64,000 nt of DNA from Periplaneta americana (lineage: Eukaryota; Arthropoda; Insecta; Blattodea; Blattidae). Positions 21,250 to 32,030 of this stretch are shown in pieces. The notes under the pieces were generated by a model that was given only the letters and a program-made list of their open reading frames with translations, ran no database searches and had not been told where the DNA came from. The number at the start of each line of letters is the position of its first letter. Position 1 is the first letter of the stretch. The DNA is taken from the NCBI RefSeq assembly GCF_040183065.1, contig NC_091117.1, positions 96,870,001-96,934,000 of the forward strand. The letters are read 5' to 3'. The position numbers and the translations under genes are program-made.

Positions 21250-22945
21250 AAATAACTTCTCTGCATTCTATCGGATTGTTAAGAAACTTTGTACAGATCT
21301 TATAGGCAGCACATAGTTTTTGTGCACAAACGCTTACTGCTTTGTGTAAGGGAACTACCCCTTTATAGGGGTGTATTTAAACAAAATTAACAACTTCTCC
21401 TACATAACAGATTTTTATGAAACTTTGTTCAGGAGTTACAGGTAGTGTACATATGTTGTGTACAAACTCTGATTACATCTGTATGCTACCTATAATTCTT
21501 ATACAAAGTTTCAAAAAATATAGAAGAGGAGCCATTAATTTTGTCTAAATACACCACTATGAGGAGGTAGTTCCTCGTAGAATCATAAGAGTCTTTGTAG
21601 ACAAAAAATATATGCTACCTGTAACTTCCGTATAAAGTTTCATAAAAATCTGTTACATAGGAGAGAACTTATTATTTTTAATGCACTTTCTGTAAAGTGT
21701 AATTCCTCTTATTGAAACTTAAATGTAGTTTGTATACAAAAATATATGCTACCTGTAACTTCCGTATAAGGTTTAATAAAAATCTGTTACATAGGAGAAA
21801 AGTTATTATTTCTAATGCACTTCCTGTAAGGTGTAATTCCTCTTATGGAACCTTAAATGTAGTTTGTGTACAAAAATATATGCTACCTGTAACTTCCGTA
21901 TAAGGTTTAATAAAAATCTGTTACATAGGAGAAAAGTTATTATTTCTAATGCACTTCCTGTAAGGTGTAATTCCTCTTATGGAACCTTAAATGTAGTTTG
22001 TGTACAAAAATATATGCTACCTGTAACTTCCGTATAAAGTTTAATACAAATCTGTTACATAGGAGAAAAGTTATTATTTCTAATGCACTTCCTGTAAGGT
22101 GTAATTCCTCTTATGGAACCTTAAATGTAGTTTGTGTACAAAAATATATGCTACCTGTAACTTCCGTATAAAGTTTAATAAAAGTCTGTTACATAGGAGA
22201 GAAATTATTTTTAATGCACTTCCTGTAAGGTACAATTCCTCTAATGGAACCTTAACCCCTTACCGCATTCTGGGACAGATATGGCACATACCGGTTTTAT
22301 ATTCATATAATTTATAATATAAGCATATAATATTTCAAACTGCATACTGGGACAGATATAGCACACAGAATTAGATTTGACCATATGTGACATCAATTGA
22401 GAAAGAAAGAACTACTGAAGTTATTTAAATATTAAACCGGAGCGTGCAAGACTGTTCCATGCGGTAAGGGGTTAAAAAATGTAGTTTGTTTACAAAGATA
22501 TATGCTACCTGTAACTTCCGTATAAAGATTCATAAAAATCTGTTACATAGGAGAGAAGTTATTATTTTAATGCACTTCCTGTAAGATGTAATTCTTCTTA
22601 CGGAACTTTAAATGTAGTTTGTGTACAAAAATACATATATGCTACCTGTAACTTCCGTATAAAGATTCATAAAAATCTGTTACATAGAAGAGAAATTATT
22701 ATTTTTAATGCACTTCGTGTAAGGTGTAATTCCTCTTATGGAACCTTAAATGTAGTTTGTATACAAAACTATGATTAACTTATACTACATGTAACTTTCG
22801 TACAATGTTTCATAAAAGTCTGTTAGAAGTTGTTAGGCTTAATTTTGTCTAAATGTAACCTTATAAAGGGGCAGTTCTTCTTGTGCAAACGTAATCAGAG
22901 TTTGTACACAAAATATGTGTCATAACAATCCGTTGATTTACGTTC
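21250..22945. repeat. Tandem array of ~134-bp units with inverted terminal units
   Basis: Core units repeat every 134 bp: TTACATAGGA starts at 21787, 21921, 22055, 22189, and, after subtracting a 220-bp insertion, at 22543; a further unit follows at 22680. The left end (21275-21480) is the same unit in reverse orientation and pairs with the right end (22830-22940; GTGTACAAACTCTGATTAC shared inverted). Arrays closed by inverted ends are more like a transposon with internal tandem repeats than a simple satellite. Adjacent central units are nearly identical; edge units are diverged. Confidence 0.85.
22256..22471. mobile_element. 216-bp piggyBac-type MITE (TTAA target) inside the tandem array
   Basis: 13-bp inverted ends CCCCTTACCGCAT / ATGCGGTAAGGGG, flanked by TTAA on both sides (22252-22255, 22472-22475). 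TTAA is present in the consensus of the host unit at this point. Internally a 24-bp direct repeat (CTGGGACAGATAT.GCACA) occurs twice. TTAA duplication and C-rich ends fit piggyBac-type elements. Confidence 0.85.
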
Positions 22946-23639
22946 TGATTCACGGTGCGTTTGTTAATATTAGATAAAAATGTGTCTAATGTATTTTAAC
23001 CTGATGTTCGATGTTATGTAACAATCTTGCAAACCTAAAACACAGACAGTGAATAAAAACTTATTCTTTCCATGTTTCTTTCCTGCTGTTAAGCCAAACA
23101 TGAAACAGTTGCCACCGCATTACAGTGTGCTCCGCCACTGAAAACAATTAATTTTATTACTGATAAATGCGTAAGAACGCGCGAACTTTAAAACAAGGAT
23201 TCAACACTTTAAATGATGCTGTATTAAATGGTAAAACAATCGTTGTAACCGGACGTGACCGACTATACTAAAATTCACGTTATATTTGGAGAACTTCGAA
23301 AAAATACTTTTTTTTTTTAATTGTAATATTTAAGCTCTGCTGTAAGACGAAAAATACATTACAAACTCGAAATTAAAGTTACAGTAGTAAGATCGTACCT
23401 ACCTGAACAGATTCCATGTCTCACAACACAATAAATCATTCAAAATTGGCTCTTTTGCACTCATATAGTAAGTCCCTCTGTCTACGACTGAACAGGAGCG
23501 AGAAGTATAAAAAAGAGAACTCATTGTTTATACATTTCTAAATATAGCTTGCCGCTGATAAAACAGTAAAAGCTATCTTTCGAAACAGTCTTCACATGTT
23601 AAAGAATTCATATTCATTTATGCCTAACTAAACAAGTCG
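22946..23639. other. Nothing recognised
   Basis: AT-rich; no open frame with recognisable content. Confidence 0.4.
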
Positions 23640-23745
23640 AAATTTGATTTTTGTCCAACTTGATTGGGCAAATTGCATACTGTGCGCCTGGATGGAAGAC
23701 CAGCGTACTGACACTTGAGCCACAAACGCTGTATGCGAAGCATGC
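23640..23745 (-). repeat. tRNA-like head of the 'TGGCTCA' SINE family
   Basis: Minus strand: GTGGCTCAAGTGTCAGTACG then TGGTCTTCCATCCAGG, matching copies at 53.2 and 62.5 kb. Body truncated. Confidence 0.6.
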
Positions 23746-23762
23746 TACGTCACACCTGTTGC

Positions 23763-25499
23763 TAGGGTTACCAGACGTCCGGAAAATCGGACATATGTTC
23801 TACATTTTAACCTTCTGTCCGGCGTCCGGGAAGAATTTCAGAAAAATTTTGTACGTTTTACATTTCGAGAAACAAACATTTATTAGTTTTTAATGCATTA
23901 ACGACTCGGGTAAGGACAGAACTAGCAGTAACTCACCATTGCAACGTGGCTATCGCCAAAGATCCTAGTTATTCAGTAGTCCTTGCTATTGTGATAGGAA
24001 GAAAGAAGTCGCAATGTGACCACAAGTTTTTTAGTTGGGTGAATTTGAATGCATGGATGATTTGTAAAGATGGATTCAATTTTTCAGTGATAATGGCATC
24101 GTAAGTGTTGTGACCGATTTATAATTTGAACTAATATCTGCAACAACATAGTTCTGCCCTTGAAAAGTTGTCTTACAGTAATAAGTGCGTTAGGTATTCA
24201 GTAGTAGAGTAAACGCAAGAAGAGCTTGCCACGGAAAGCTGCGCGAACTTTCGGAAATGTTCGGGTGCACTCGACCTCGCTTCGATTCGATTGGCAAACT
24301 GTCGTCACTTCTCAGTCGTCTGCTGGCTCGATGTTTCGAGTGAGATTTATCACAGCGCATGTAACGGAACCCAAACCTTGTTGCAGAGTAACTAATAACA
24401 TAACATTGTTGAAAATACAGAAGCACTAATTCTTTTACATATAAAATCGCTGAATGAAATTACAAAGATGTTATAAGAAATATGTGATTGATATTTGACA
24501 TTGTAATAAAATAGTAATAACTAATATTATGTGATTTTATTCAAATGTTCCGATAACTAGCGTGGTACTATGGTCGATTTATTTTAATTTGTATATACTC
24601 CTTACGTTACGAACGGAGCCTGTTTCGTTTTTCATACATTTATAAACGTTATAAATAATTCCCTAGTTTGACTGTGTAACGTTTCATTAGCACTTCCTAA
24701 TTTAGAGCCAATGGGGGGGGCATTGTTAAGTACATAAAATGTTATACAGAACTCTGTTATTTTACAAACACACTTTGAACTCTATAAAAATCCTTATATG
24801 AGGGATAAACCCCAGAATATGTAACGCACACGCTGGCTTCTAGCCACTCTGCACAATACATTTCACGAGACGAACAGCTCAAGACCGCGCTTTCGAATGC
24901 GCCCTGTAATCAGCATTAAGTGATTCATAGCAGCCCTGTAACGAGCATGACGGCACGAGGACCGAATATCGTTCTCTGCGCATCAGTCAAATGGGCAAGC
25001 TTTCTTTGCGCTTCCTCTAGCAAGCCTGAAAACTGTCATTCTGAACTGCTGAATCTAGTGGAGTATTTTTATCCTATTCCAACACAGAACACGATGTTGA
25101 GAAGGTTTTTTCCACTGATATCTGTACAGTGGACAGACGAAAACACAATTACCGACTGGCTCTGTGGATGTTATTGTTAGTGAAATATAATGATTTTAAG
25201 AACTTCAGTTATACAGAGTTTTTATGATTATATTTCAAAGAAGCTTGATTTTTACGTAATATTAGTTCTTCAGACAAGTATAATTGATGAAGATCATTGA
25301 TAGTTAGTTTTTGTGTGTTTGAATATTTAAGAAAACATAAAACATGATACATACAATACGTATATTTATTTGCATTTTAGATTCTGATGTTCAATTTCTC
25401 TAGGCCTGCAGTATTCTACGAAGTCCTACATTTTGGTGTAATGTCCTACATTTTGAATCATTGTGTCCTACATTTCATTAAAATAATCTGGTAACCCTA
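23763..25499 (+). mobile_element. hAT transposon, degraded, 8-bp target duplication
   Basis: Inverted ends TAGGGTTACCAGA / TCTGGTAACCCTA are flanked by CCTGTTGC at 23755-23762 and 25500-25507, an 8-bp duplication as expected for hAT. Length 1737 bp. The interior holds a fragment of the hAT C-terminal dimerisation domain (see separate entry). The rest of the transposase is missing or unreadable. Confidence 0.9.
25020..25150 (+). pseudogene. hAT transposase C-terminal remnant
   Basis: Reads LVEYFYPIPTQNTMLRRFFP then LISVQWTDENT, which fits the hAT dimerisation pattern (..IP..NA..ER.FS....WTD.R). The Glu-Arg pair is altered. It lies within the TIR-bounded element, on the same strand. Confidence 0.65.
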
Positions 25500-26007
25500 C
25501 CTGTTGCGGACTGTAGACACTGCACTGCACTGCACTGCACCGAACACTGACTAGCATGCTGAGAAGCTGATGGCTGAACAGCTGACTTGGTATTAGCTTG
25601 AGGTCTTCAGAATGATCAGATCACAAAGTAACATCCACCGAAGAGCTCTACAATCCAATTCAGCAATTACAAGTAGGCCTATATGTTAAAGTAGCCTTCA
25701 AAGAAAAACAGAACGAAGTAGATTGTCATTTCTGCTATAGCAATCCATGTAGTTGCCTGTGAACACATTCCTGTTTTTTTTTTTTTTTAAGATGGGACAT
25801 GATTGTTGAGCGTCCGTATTTGGAACTACAGCGCTAGGTTGCCAACTTGGGCAACCACGCGATCAGCTGATGCGAGTTACCAGCTGACGTTAGATGTCCG
25901 ACGTTGAGCCATTCATTTACAATTAACGCGAAGATACGAGTATAACAAAAATCGACAGAGGATGAAACACGAAACGTATTAATAGGCGATATTGTGTACA
26001 TAACAAA

Positions 26008-26302
26008 ATGGCTTCTAGAGAGCTATCTAGCGCTCATCACGTGGAAACTGAACTTTGGAAACTTAACCGTTATTTGTGCAAAGTTTTAATTCGATCTTAC
26101 ATGACATTCTGCTGTGAAATATGGGCTCAAGCAAATACACGACATCTTCAAAGAGCCATCTGTAGAACCATCACTGGAGCGGACTATCTCATCCGAAATA
26201 GTCAACTGTATGACGATTTTGGCATACTATACTTCTCAGCTTATATCGAAACTCTTCGTACAAAATTTCCCTCCACAACCATTCAAATCCATTGATAAGT
26301 AA
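26008..26302 (+). pseudogene. Jockey-like LINE reverse transcriptase C-terminal remnant
   Basis: Reads CKVLIRSYMTFCCEIWAQAN, then CRTITGADYLIRNSQLYDDF and GILYF, resembling the jockey-clade pattern (LYK.LIRP..TY...IW; ITGAP.YVRN..LH.DL.I). It has internal deletions and is severely truncated. Confidence 0.6.
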
Positions 26303-26888
26303 AAATATACCGGTTCCTCTTACATTACATTATGAATTTGCTCACTTTACTATTGGTAGAGTTACGTTGCCTTGGAATATTTTAAGTTCTAACTTGTCAT
26401 ATGATCTCGTACACTTCTTTTAAAAGGAAAGGGTCAAATTCGACCTGGTACTTATGAAGAAACAATCATTGAAAAAGAAAAAAAAAAACGTCATTTCCAT
26501 AGCAACAGGCCTCCCACGTTAAGTGAAATTCAGTTGTTTTTCCGTTCCAGCGCTAATGTCATTGTCCCATCTAGCATCTCTAGAAAAAAAACAGGTACAG
26601 GTTAAGAACGGTAAGGAATTAGTAGGGTAGGCCTACTTGCTTCACCAGGGGAGGAATTCGATTTTTCATTATCTACCGCTAAGTTCATATATTTTATTCA
26701 AAAACTATACTTTTAGGACGTTAATTGAAACAAGAATAACATTGACACTGAAAGATAGTAGTAGAATTAAACTTTCAGTATTGAGGGAAACGGAAGAATC
26801 TCTGAAGGAAACATGATCCGAGCGCGTCCATCACAAGCATCACTCCGAGCAGTGCTGGGGTTCACACCCAACTTCGCAAAATAAGCCT
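26303..26888. other. Nothing recognised
   Basis: TAGGCCTA at ~26628. No gene or repeat identified. Confidence 0.4.
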
Positions 26889-29668
26889 GAGTCATTCCAC
26901 GTCAAATCGCACAAAATTATACAAATTTTGACCTTCATATTTCTGATTGCGTTTATATTTTTTTTACCAACTCTATGGGTCTAATAAACCAACAAGTATA
27001 CTTTTATTTCCTCCTAAGTCCACATGTTTTTAAAATATTGCATGTTAAAATTCGTTAAAAATGTCGCACAATGCAACATTTAAAGCGTCATATTTCCGAG
27101 GATATTTATGTTATTTTTTTAATGCATTTAAAAGCTTAAAGTACTGTCTTTTGTTAAATATTTTCTAACTAATTATTAATATAATTATTACAAATATTTT
27201 TTTATGATTCAATTTATAAAAGTTAGATATCAATGTGAAATAGCCGTATTAAAAATCTAAAAAAATGCCTATTAGGTGCACTGAAGTATTCTTAATAATT
27301 CCAGAAAAAATCACAATGGGATCTCCAATAGTTTAATGGAAATTTAATTACTTACGACGCAATGTGTAGCGGTCGGTGCAGCAGCAGTGGACGGGAAGCG
27401 TTGAAGCGCGCTGGGAGGTTTATCGGCGCTGGATGATCGAGTGAACGTTGCAAGATTACACACAGTAGGGATCAAGTCACTCGAGAAAACACTGCTAATT
27501 TACTTATTATGATATCCTCAAATATTTGTATATTATGATTTTTAAAAGTTTGTTTTCATTCACACTACACTTTAAATTTTCATTCGCCTACCTTCTTTCT
27601 TGAAAGAAAATTGTTTTACTAAATCTTCAGTTTTTGACAACGGAATGAAAGAATGTAATTTTAATGTACCAGTTATTGGTTTTAGATTGTGGTATCTGGC
27701 CTGCAAATTTTCAGTGTGGTTTTTGTGCTTATTCAATGGACAAAATATAAATGACACTTTATAAATGTTTTTGTGACCAATCAAACAGTTTTTTTATGTT
27801 GTTTTATAGGATCTTGTATCTAGACTGGCTCTCGTGGCAAGTCTTTTAACAGTTCCTCCAATGCCACCGCATGGACCTTTACCATGCGACGTTGCAAAGA
27901 AGTGTCATTCAGCACTAATTTCATAATCGTCTTCATGTAAGCAATTATTTTTAAAATTCTTTTTGTTTTTGTATTGTTAATTTGATCCATCGGAAAAGTA
28001 AATGATTTTTTTCATATCGTTGAATTCTTGCTTTAAGAAATTGACTGCTTCGGATTGAAAACAATGAAAGGAATCGGTGTCATGTTTCATGCTTTCTGAA
28101 ATGACAATATTTTTGTGACGAATTTCTGTATCTTCTTTGAAATATACTACGAAAGGATGTATTGTGTCTTGGCATTTGTCCCAATGCACACCTTGTACTC
28201 AGTCTTGTATTACAAGTGAATAATTTTCAGAAAAGTCTGCAATAGGCCTAACTATGTAATTTTCAGGTTGTACATTTTCTTTGCATTCCGTCAAAAATAA
28301 AATATGGCGACTTTTGAAGGGATGACGATGCATCTTCTACATGAAAAACTTTACTTGCTTGGAAGCCTTTTATTTTTTTAAACTTTTCACGGGGGTATCG
28401 TTTTCGTTGTAGTTTTCTTTTCTTGATAGGGGATTCTATTGACATCAAACTCTTGTTTAATTCCTCAATATTGGTGATTTCTAGCGCTGTATCCATAGAT
28501 CTGCTAGAATAAGAACTGGGATAATCACTCTCTCTGCCTGCACTTTTATTTGATTCATGTTTACTAATATCATAAGAACTACCGGCTTCACATATAATTT
28601 CATCTGACCTATCTGGAAGTTGATAGATTTTTTTACGGAACAAATCACATATTCGCACATTCAAAGACTCCTTTAAATTGAGCTTTATCAATAAATCGCG
28701 ACTTATGCGTCTTAGTGTTATTTTCTTTTTAAAAGCGTGATTATAAAGGTCAAATGGATTTAAACTCTTCTTATATAGCCTATTACGCGTTCTTTATCAT
28801 CACTGATGTTGTATAGAAGTCACGTCACTCCGTGAAATTCAAACCCTGACTGATTATTTTTCTCTTCTATATTTTGTCTCCTGCCATCCGTTTACTGCCA
28901 TAAAGTTTACTGCCTTACCCAGCCTTGCTATCTTTAAATACTTCACTATTTTACAGTATAAACATACAGCATTGTGAAGGGCTCCCCCTCTTAGCTGTTC
29001 TGACAATAATAAGATAACTTAGATATTTACTGTTCCTTAAGTTATTGATCATTTGATGAATGAATGCATTTCTTTCGTAGTGTTGCGAGATCAGATATTA
29101 CATGCAACGGGGGATTTCGTAAAACTGCCGCGGACAGCCTTCTAGTCTATCTATGGCTGCAAGTAGTACATTAGCTGGGAATCGCGAGCGCGTGCATGCC
29201 TCCGGAAAATAAATTGTTACAAATGTATGTGTGGAGATCCCACATTTCTAAATGCAGTAGTTTACAGATAATGCATCAGGAAACAAGTCTATAATTTTTT
29301 CAGATTTTTAACTTGGCTATTTAATATAGTAATTATGCTTTGAAAAAGAAATGATTAAAAAAATACGTCAAATTTTGAATTTAGTAGTGATAGGCCTAAA
29401 GTAATAAAAAGTGTTGTATTTAGTCTTTAAAATGCGCCAAACCGCAAATCCCAATTATTTGTAGACACAGAGTTCCAAGTCAGTTCATGTAACAGTGCGC
29501 GCATAATTTGCGTAATTTCAGATAGTCAAAACTACACAAATAATTAATAATTGTGAAAATAAAACAATACGGGTCTCTTTATTTGATGTCTGGAATTCAT
29601 GAAAAAAAATTCGACCATTTCCGAGAAGGTCGTGTTTTATTGCTGTGCGATTTGACGTGGAATGACTC
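26889..29668 (-). mobile_element. 2.78-kb DNA transposon with 25-bp TIRs and 4-bp TSD (Sola-like?)
   Basis: 25-bp inverted ends begin GAGTCATTCCACGTCAAATC on the left and mirror on the right (29644-29668). GCCT is duplicated at 26885-26888 and 29669-29672. A four-base duplication fits Sola-type elements, but the superfamily is inference. The minus strand carries a broken protein (see separate entry). Confidence 0.8.
27830..28691 (-). pseudogene. Broken transposon protein with YFSDGS and ATSHGKGPCGGIGGTVKR motifs
   Basis: 28263-28691 encodes a charged segment (LNKSLMSIESPIKKRKLQRK). After a break, 27977-28189 reads VISESMKHDTDSFHCFQSEA and IIYFSDGSN. Next, with a stop, come ISAE.HFFATSHGKGPCGGI and GGTVKRLATRAS (~27830-27950). 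I recognise this motif order from uncharacterised insect proteins tied to transposons. FSDG and the Gly-rich GPCxG may be DDE-type catalytic regions. Stops and frame shifts make it inactive. Confidence 0.6.
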
Positions 29669-29869
29669 GCCTGCGTCATATTCATATTACTGAGCAACCT
29701 GAGGGGTAAAGCACACTTAAGCTCCGTCTTTTTATTTGCATAGACCTACACTTAAAAATGCTGAAAAATCCAATTCTTTCCGTCAAACTGGTTTTATGAA
29801 GCTACAAAATTTTAAAAACGCTTAATGAATAGCTGATTCCGACCAATGTTTCGATTTCTTTTTACCGAG

Positions 29870-30010
29870 TTATTTACGACGCTTTATCAACTGCTGTGGT
29901 TATCTATGTCGAATGATATGAAGGTAATAATGGCGGCGAGAAGGAAGAGAAGGCCTTATGGCCTTAACTCTGTCAGTACCAGTAAAAATAAATCAAATAA
30001 ACAAATAATT
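29870..30010. repeat. SINE tail and LINE 3'-end fragments
   Basis: ACGACGCTTTATCAACTG is the inverse of the SINE end GTTGATACAGCGTCGT (see 9.8 kb). It is followed by GAGAAGGCCTTATGGCCTTA and an AAATAAATCAAATAA tail, a 3' end shared with 41.47 kb. Confidence 0.55.
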
Positions 30011-31245
30011 TAAATTTTATTGTAAGAAAGGTAATCGTAGCATCAATCTTTATCACTAGAATGCAATTTCAACAGCCTCCGAAGTCTAGTTTTGAATCAG
30101 GAAACAAGATTCAAGTGTTCCCTCATAGTACCTGTGCCACGCGCCAACATGGCGTCACGCTAATATAATCTATGCACTGGGACAGCATACGGTTCCCAGT
30201 CATGACGGATAAGTAAAGAACGTGCAGTGTATTAAGTCATGGTCCATCGATATCCACACAAAAATTAGGATAGGTATCTATAGAATAAAACATTTCAATA
30301 TTTTTTGCTAGCGTTAAACTTGTATATGTTCCACGCTTCGACATTCTGAACGCAGAAGAGTTATGTACTAATTTCTGTCTATACAATAATGAAAATGTTC
30401 AGAATTTTTTTTCTTTCCAAATTATTGACTAGTGGGTAAGGGGGAGAAGGGAACATAAACCAGTAAACCAGGAATGCCAAAAATCAGACTCTAAATGTGC
30501 AGTTATGTGCGCGGATCGCCGGTCAATGCAGACTGCATCATTCAAGGGTTGCTCTTATTTGCTCTTACCAGTTCTTAGCTGGAGGGGTGTACAAAAATCT
30601 ATTCTGCGCTTCTAGTGTTGGATTAAATAGGCATTTGGACATTATAAACACACTTAGCAGAAGGAAAAAAACACGGTTATTAGCAGTGTCTATATTTGGC
30701 TATTGTAATACAAGAAACTTTATGCTTACTCAGTTATACTTCACAAAGTAGTGGTTTGTAAAGCATAGTTTATTAATATGATTTTTATATAGTATTTGAA
30801 GAAAAACAATATTGCAGTAATTTCGAAACAACAGAAAACGAAAAAGTATTTCACTTTACGTAGTAGGTACTGATTATTTTAAAGTAATATACTCTACTCT
30901 TTCATTGTTCAAGCATTATTATTTATTGGGACCATTGGTACACAAATGTTGAAAAAAATATTATACTCCCAATTAATTACATGCAGTAGGACATTGTGAA
31001 GTTTTTACACTGAAATAATTTCCTTGCTGTATGTCAATATAAATAACAGTGATATTAATAAATAATATAAATGAAGTTTAGAATTTAAATTCACATATAG
31101 TTTATTTGGAAAACGTTGAGAGCAAGTACCGACAAGTTGGGAGCGTTACTGAAAGACATTAAAAGTGTAGTTCACAAGCTATTAAGCGACGATATTCTGT
31201 TTAAGTCAGGTTTAAAGATTTATTAATGTAAGTAGGTATATTAGC

Positions 31246-31246
<1 letters not shown>
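30011..31246. other. Nothing recognised
   Basis: AT-rich DNA between the repeat fragments and the AAT tract, 3' of the alkaline phosphatase gene. Confidence 0.4.
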
Positions 31247-31302
<56 letters not shown>

Positions 31303-31303
31303 G

Positions 31304-31367
<64 letters not shown>

Positions 31368-31368
31368 G
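31247..31368. repeat. (AAT)n followed by (ATT)n microsatellite
   Basis: The two halves are complementary, so the tract can fold on itself. Confidence 0.95.
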
Positions 31369-31516
31369 CATAACACTGTCCTGTTATCTAAACTTTTCAA
31401 GTAATTTTCTGGTGACGCACTTTTGATTTTGCAGGCAACTTGAAACTTGCACAAAATGCTAATGGCATATACAATTTTTCATGTTACATGATGGATGAGT
31501 AAATTTAAAAGCCTAT

Positions 31517-31522
31517 TTTATT
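31517..31522 (-). terminator. Possible polyadenylation signal AATAAA for the alkaline phosphatase gene
   Basis: AATAAA on the minus strand about 300 bp after the stop codon. The region is AT-rich, so a chance match is possible. Confidence 0.3.
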
Positions 31523-31824
31523 TTAATTTTGCATGAAATATAAGTACAGGTACAATGAATTCAATCAGTGAATTTTGTCTTGAAAGTCTTTTTAGAGAAA
31601 ACTTTCTTTCGTTGTTAATTACCAGAACACCACAGTCTAGTATATACAGTCACAAAGCTCAATACGTACTAAATATGCATCCATAGATAGTTGCTAACCA
31701 CTAGGATCGCTAATATCGCCTCATTACAAACAATGTGAAATAGTACCAGCACAGTCTATTGTTTCTAGCAACCTCACAACTCAAGCTTCGTGACTGTATA
31801 GGCTATACTAGACTGTGAGAACAC

Positions 31825-32030
31825 TCAGGTGAGCAGTTGTTTTTCTTTGCAAAGAGTATAGCCACTTCCAACACAAGAAGCATAGGCCATAGCGTGCGGA
31901 ATGTAGTTCTGCTCGAAACTCCCGGAGAACAGATGGCTCCACGGCCCCCGCGCGAACACTGCGACGTCGTCTCCTCCGTGCGTCTCGCTGCTCAGAGGCG
32001 CCGTCGCAGGGAACCGGTAGTTGGCGTCAC
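31825..32030 (-). CDS. Alkaline phosphatase last exon (SSETHGG) and stop
   Basis: Acceptor TTTGCAG; two bases complete an Arg codon, then [20 protein letters not shown] with the His metal ligand, followed by [15 protein letters not shown] and [14 protein letters not shown], ending [12 protein letters not shown] and TGA. The exon is clearly richer in G and C than its surroundings. No hydrophobic GPI signal follows. Either this form is soluble, or another last exon encodes the anchor; none was recognised downstream. Confidence 0.93.

Noticed and set aside
20690-21270. Several overlapping 60-130-codon open frames
   Set aside because: GC-rich repeat copy with open frames on both strands; related copies at 53, 60 and 62 kb do not keep the reading.
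21690-22760. CRISPR-like regular spacing
   Set aside because: The whole 134-bp unit is repeated with no unique spacers; this is a eukaryotic tandem repeat.
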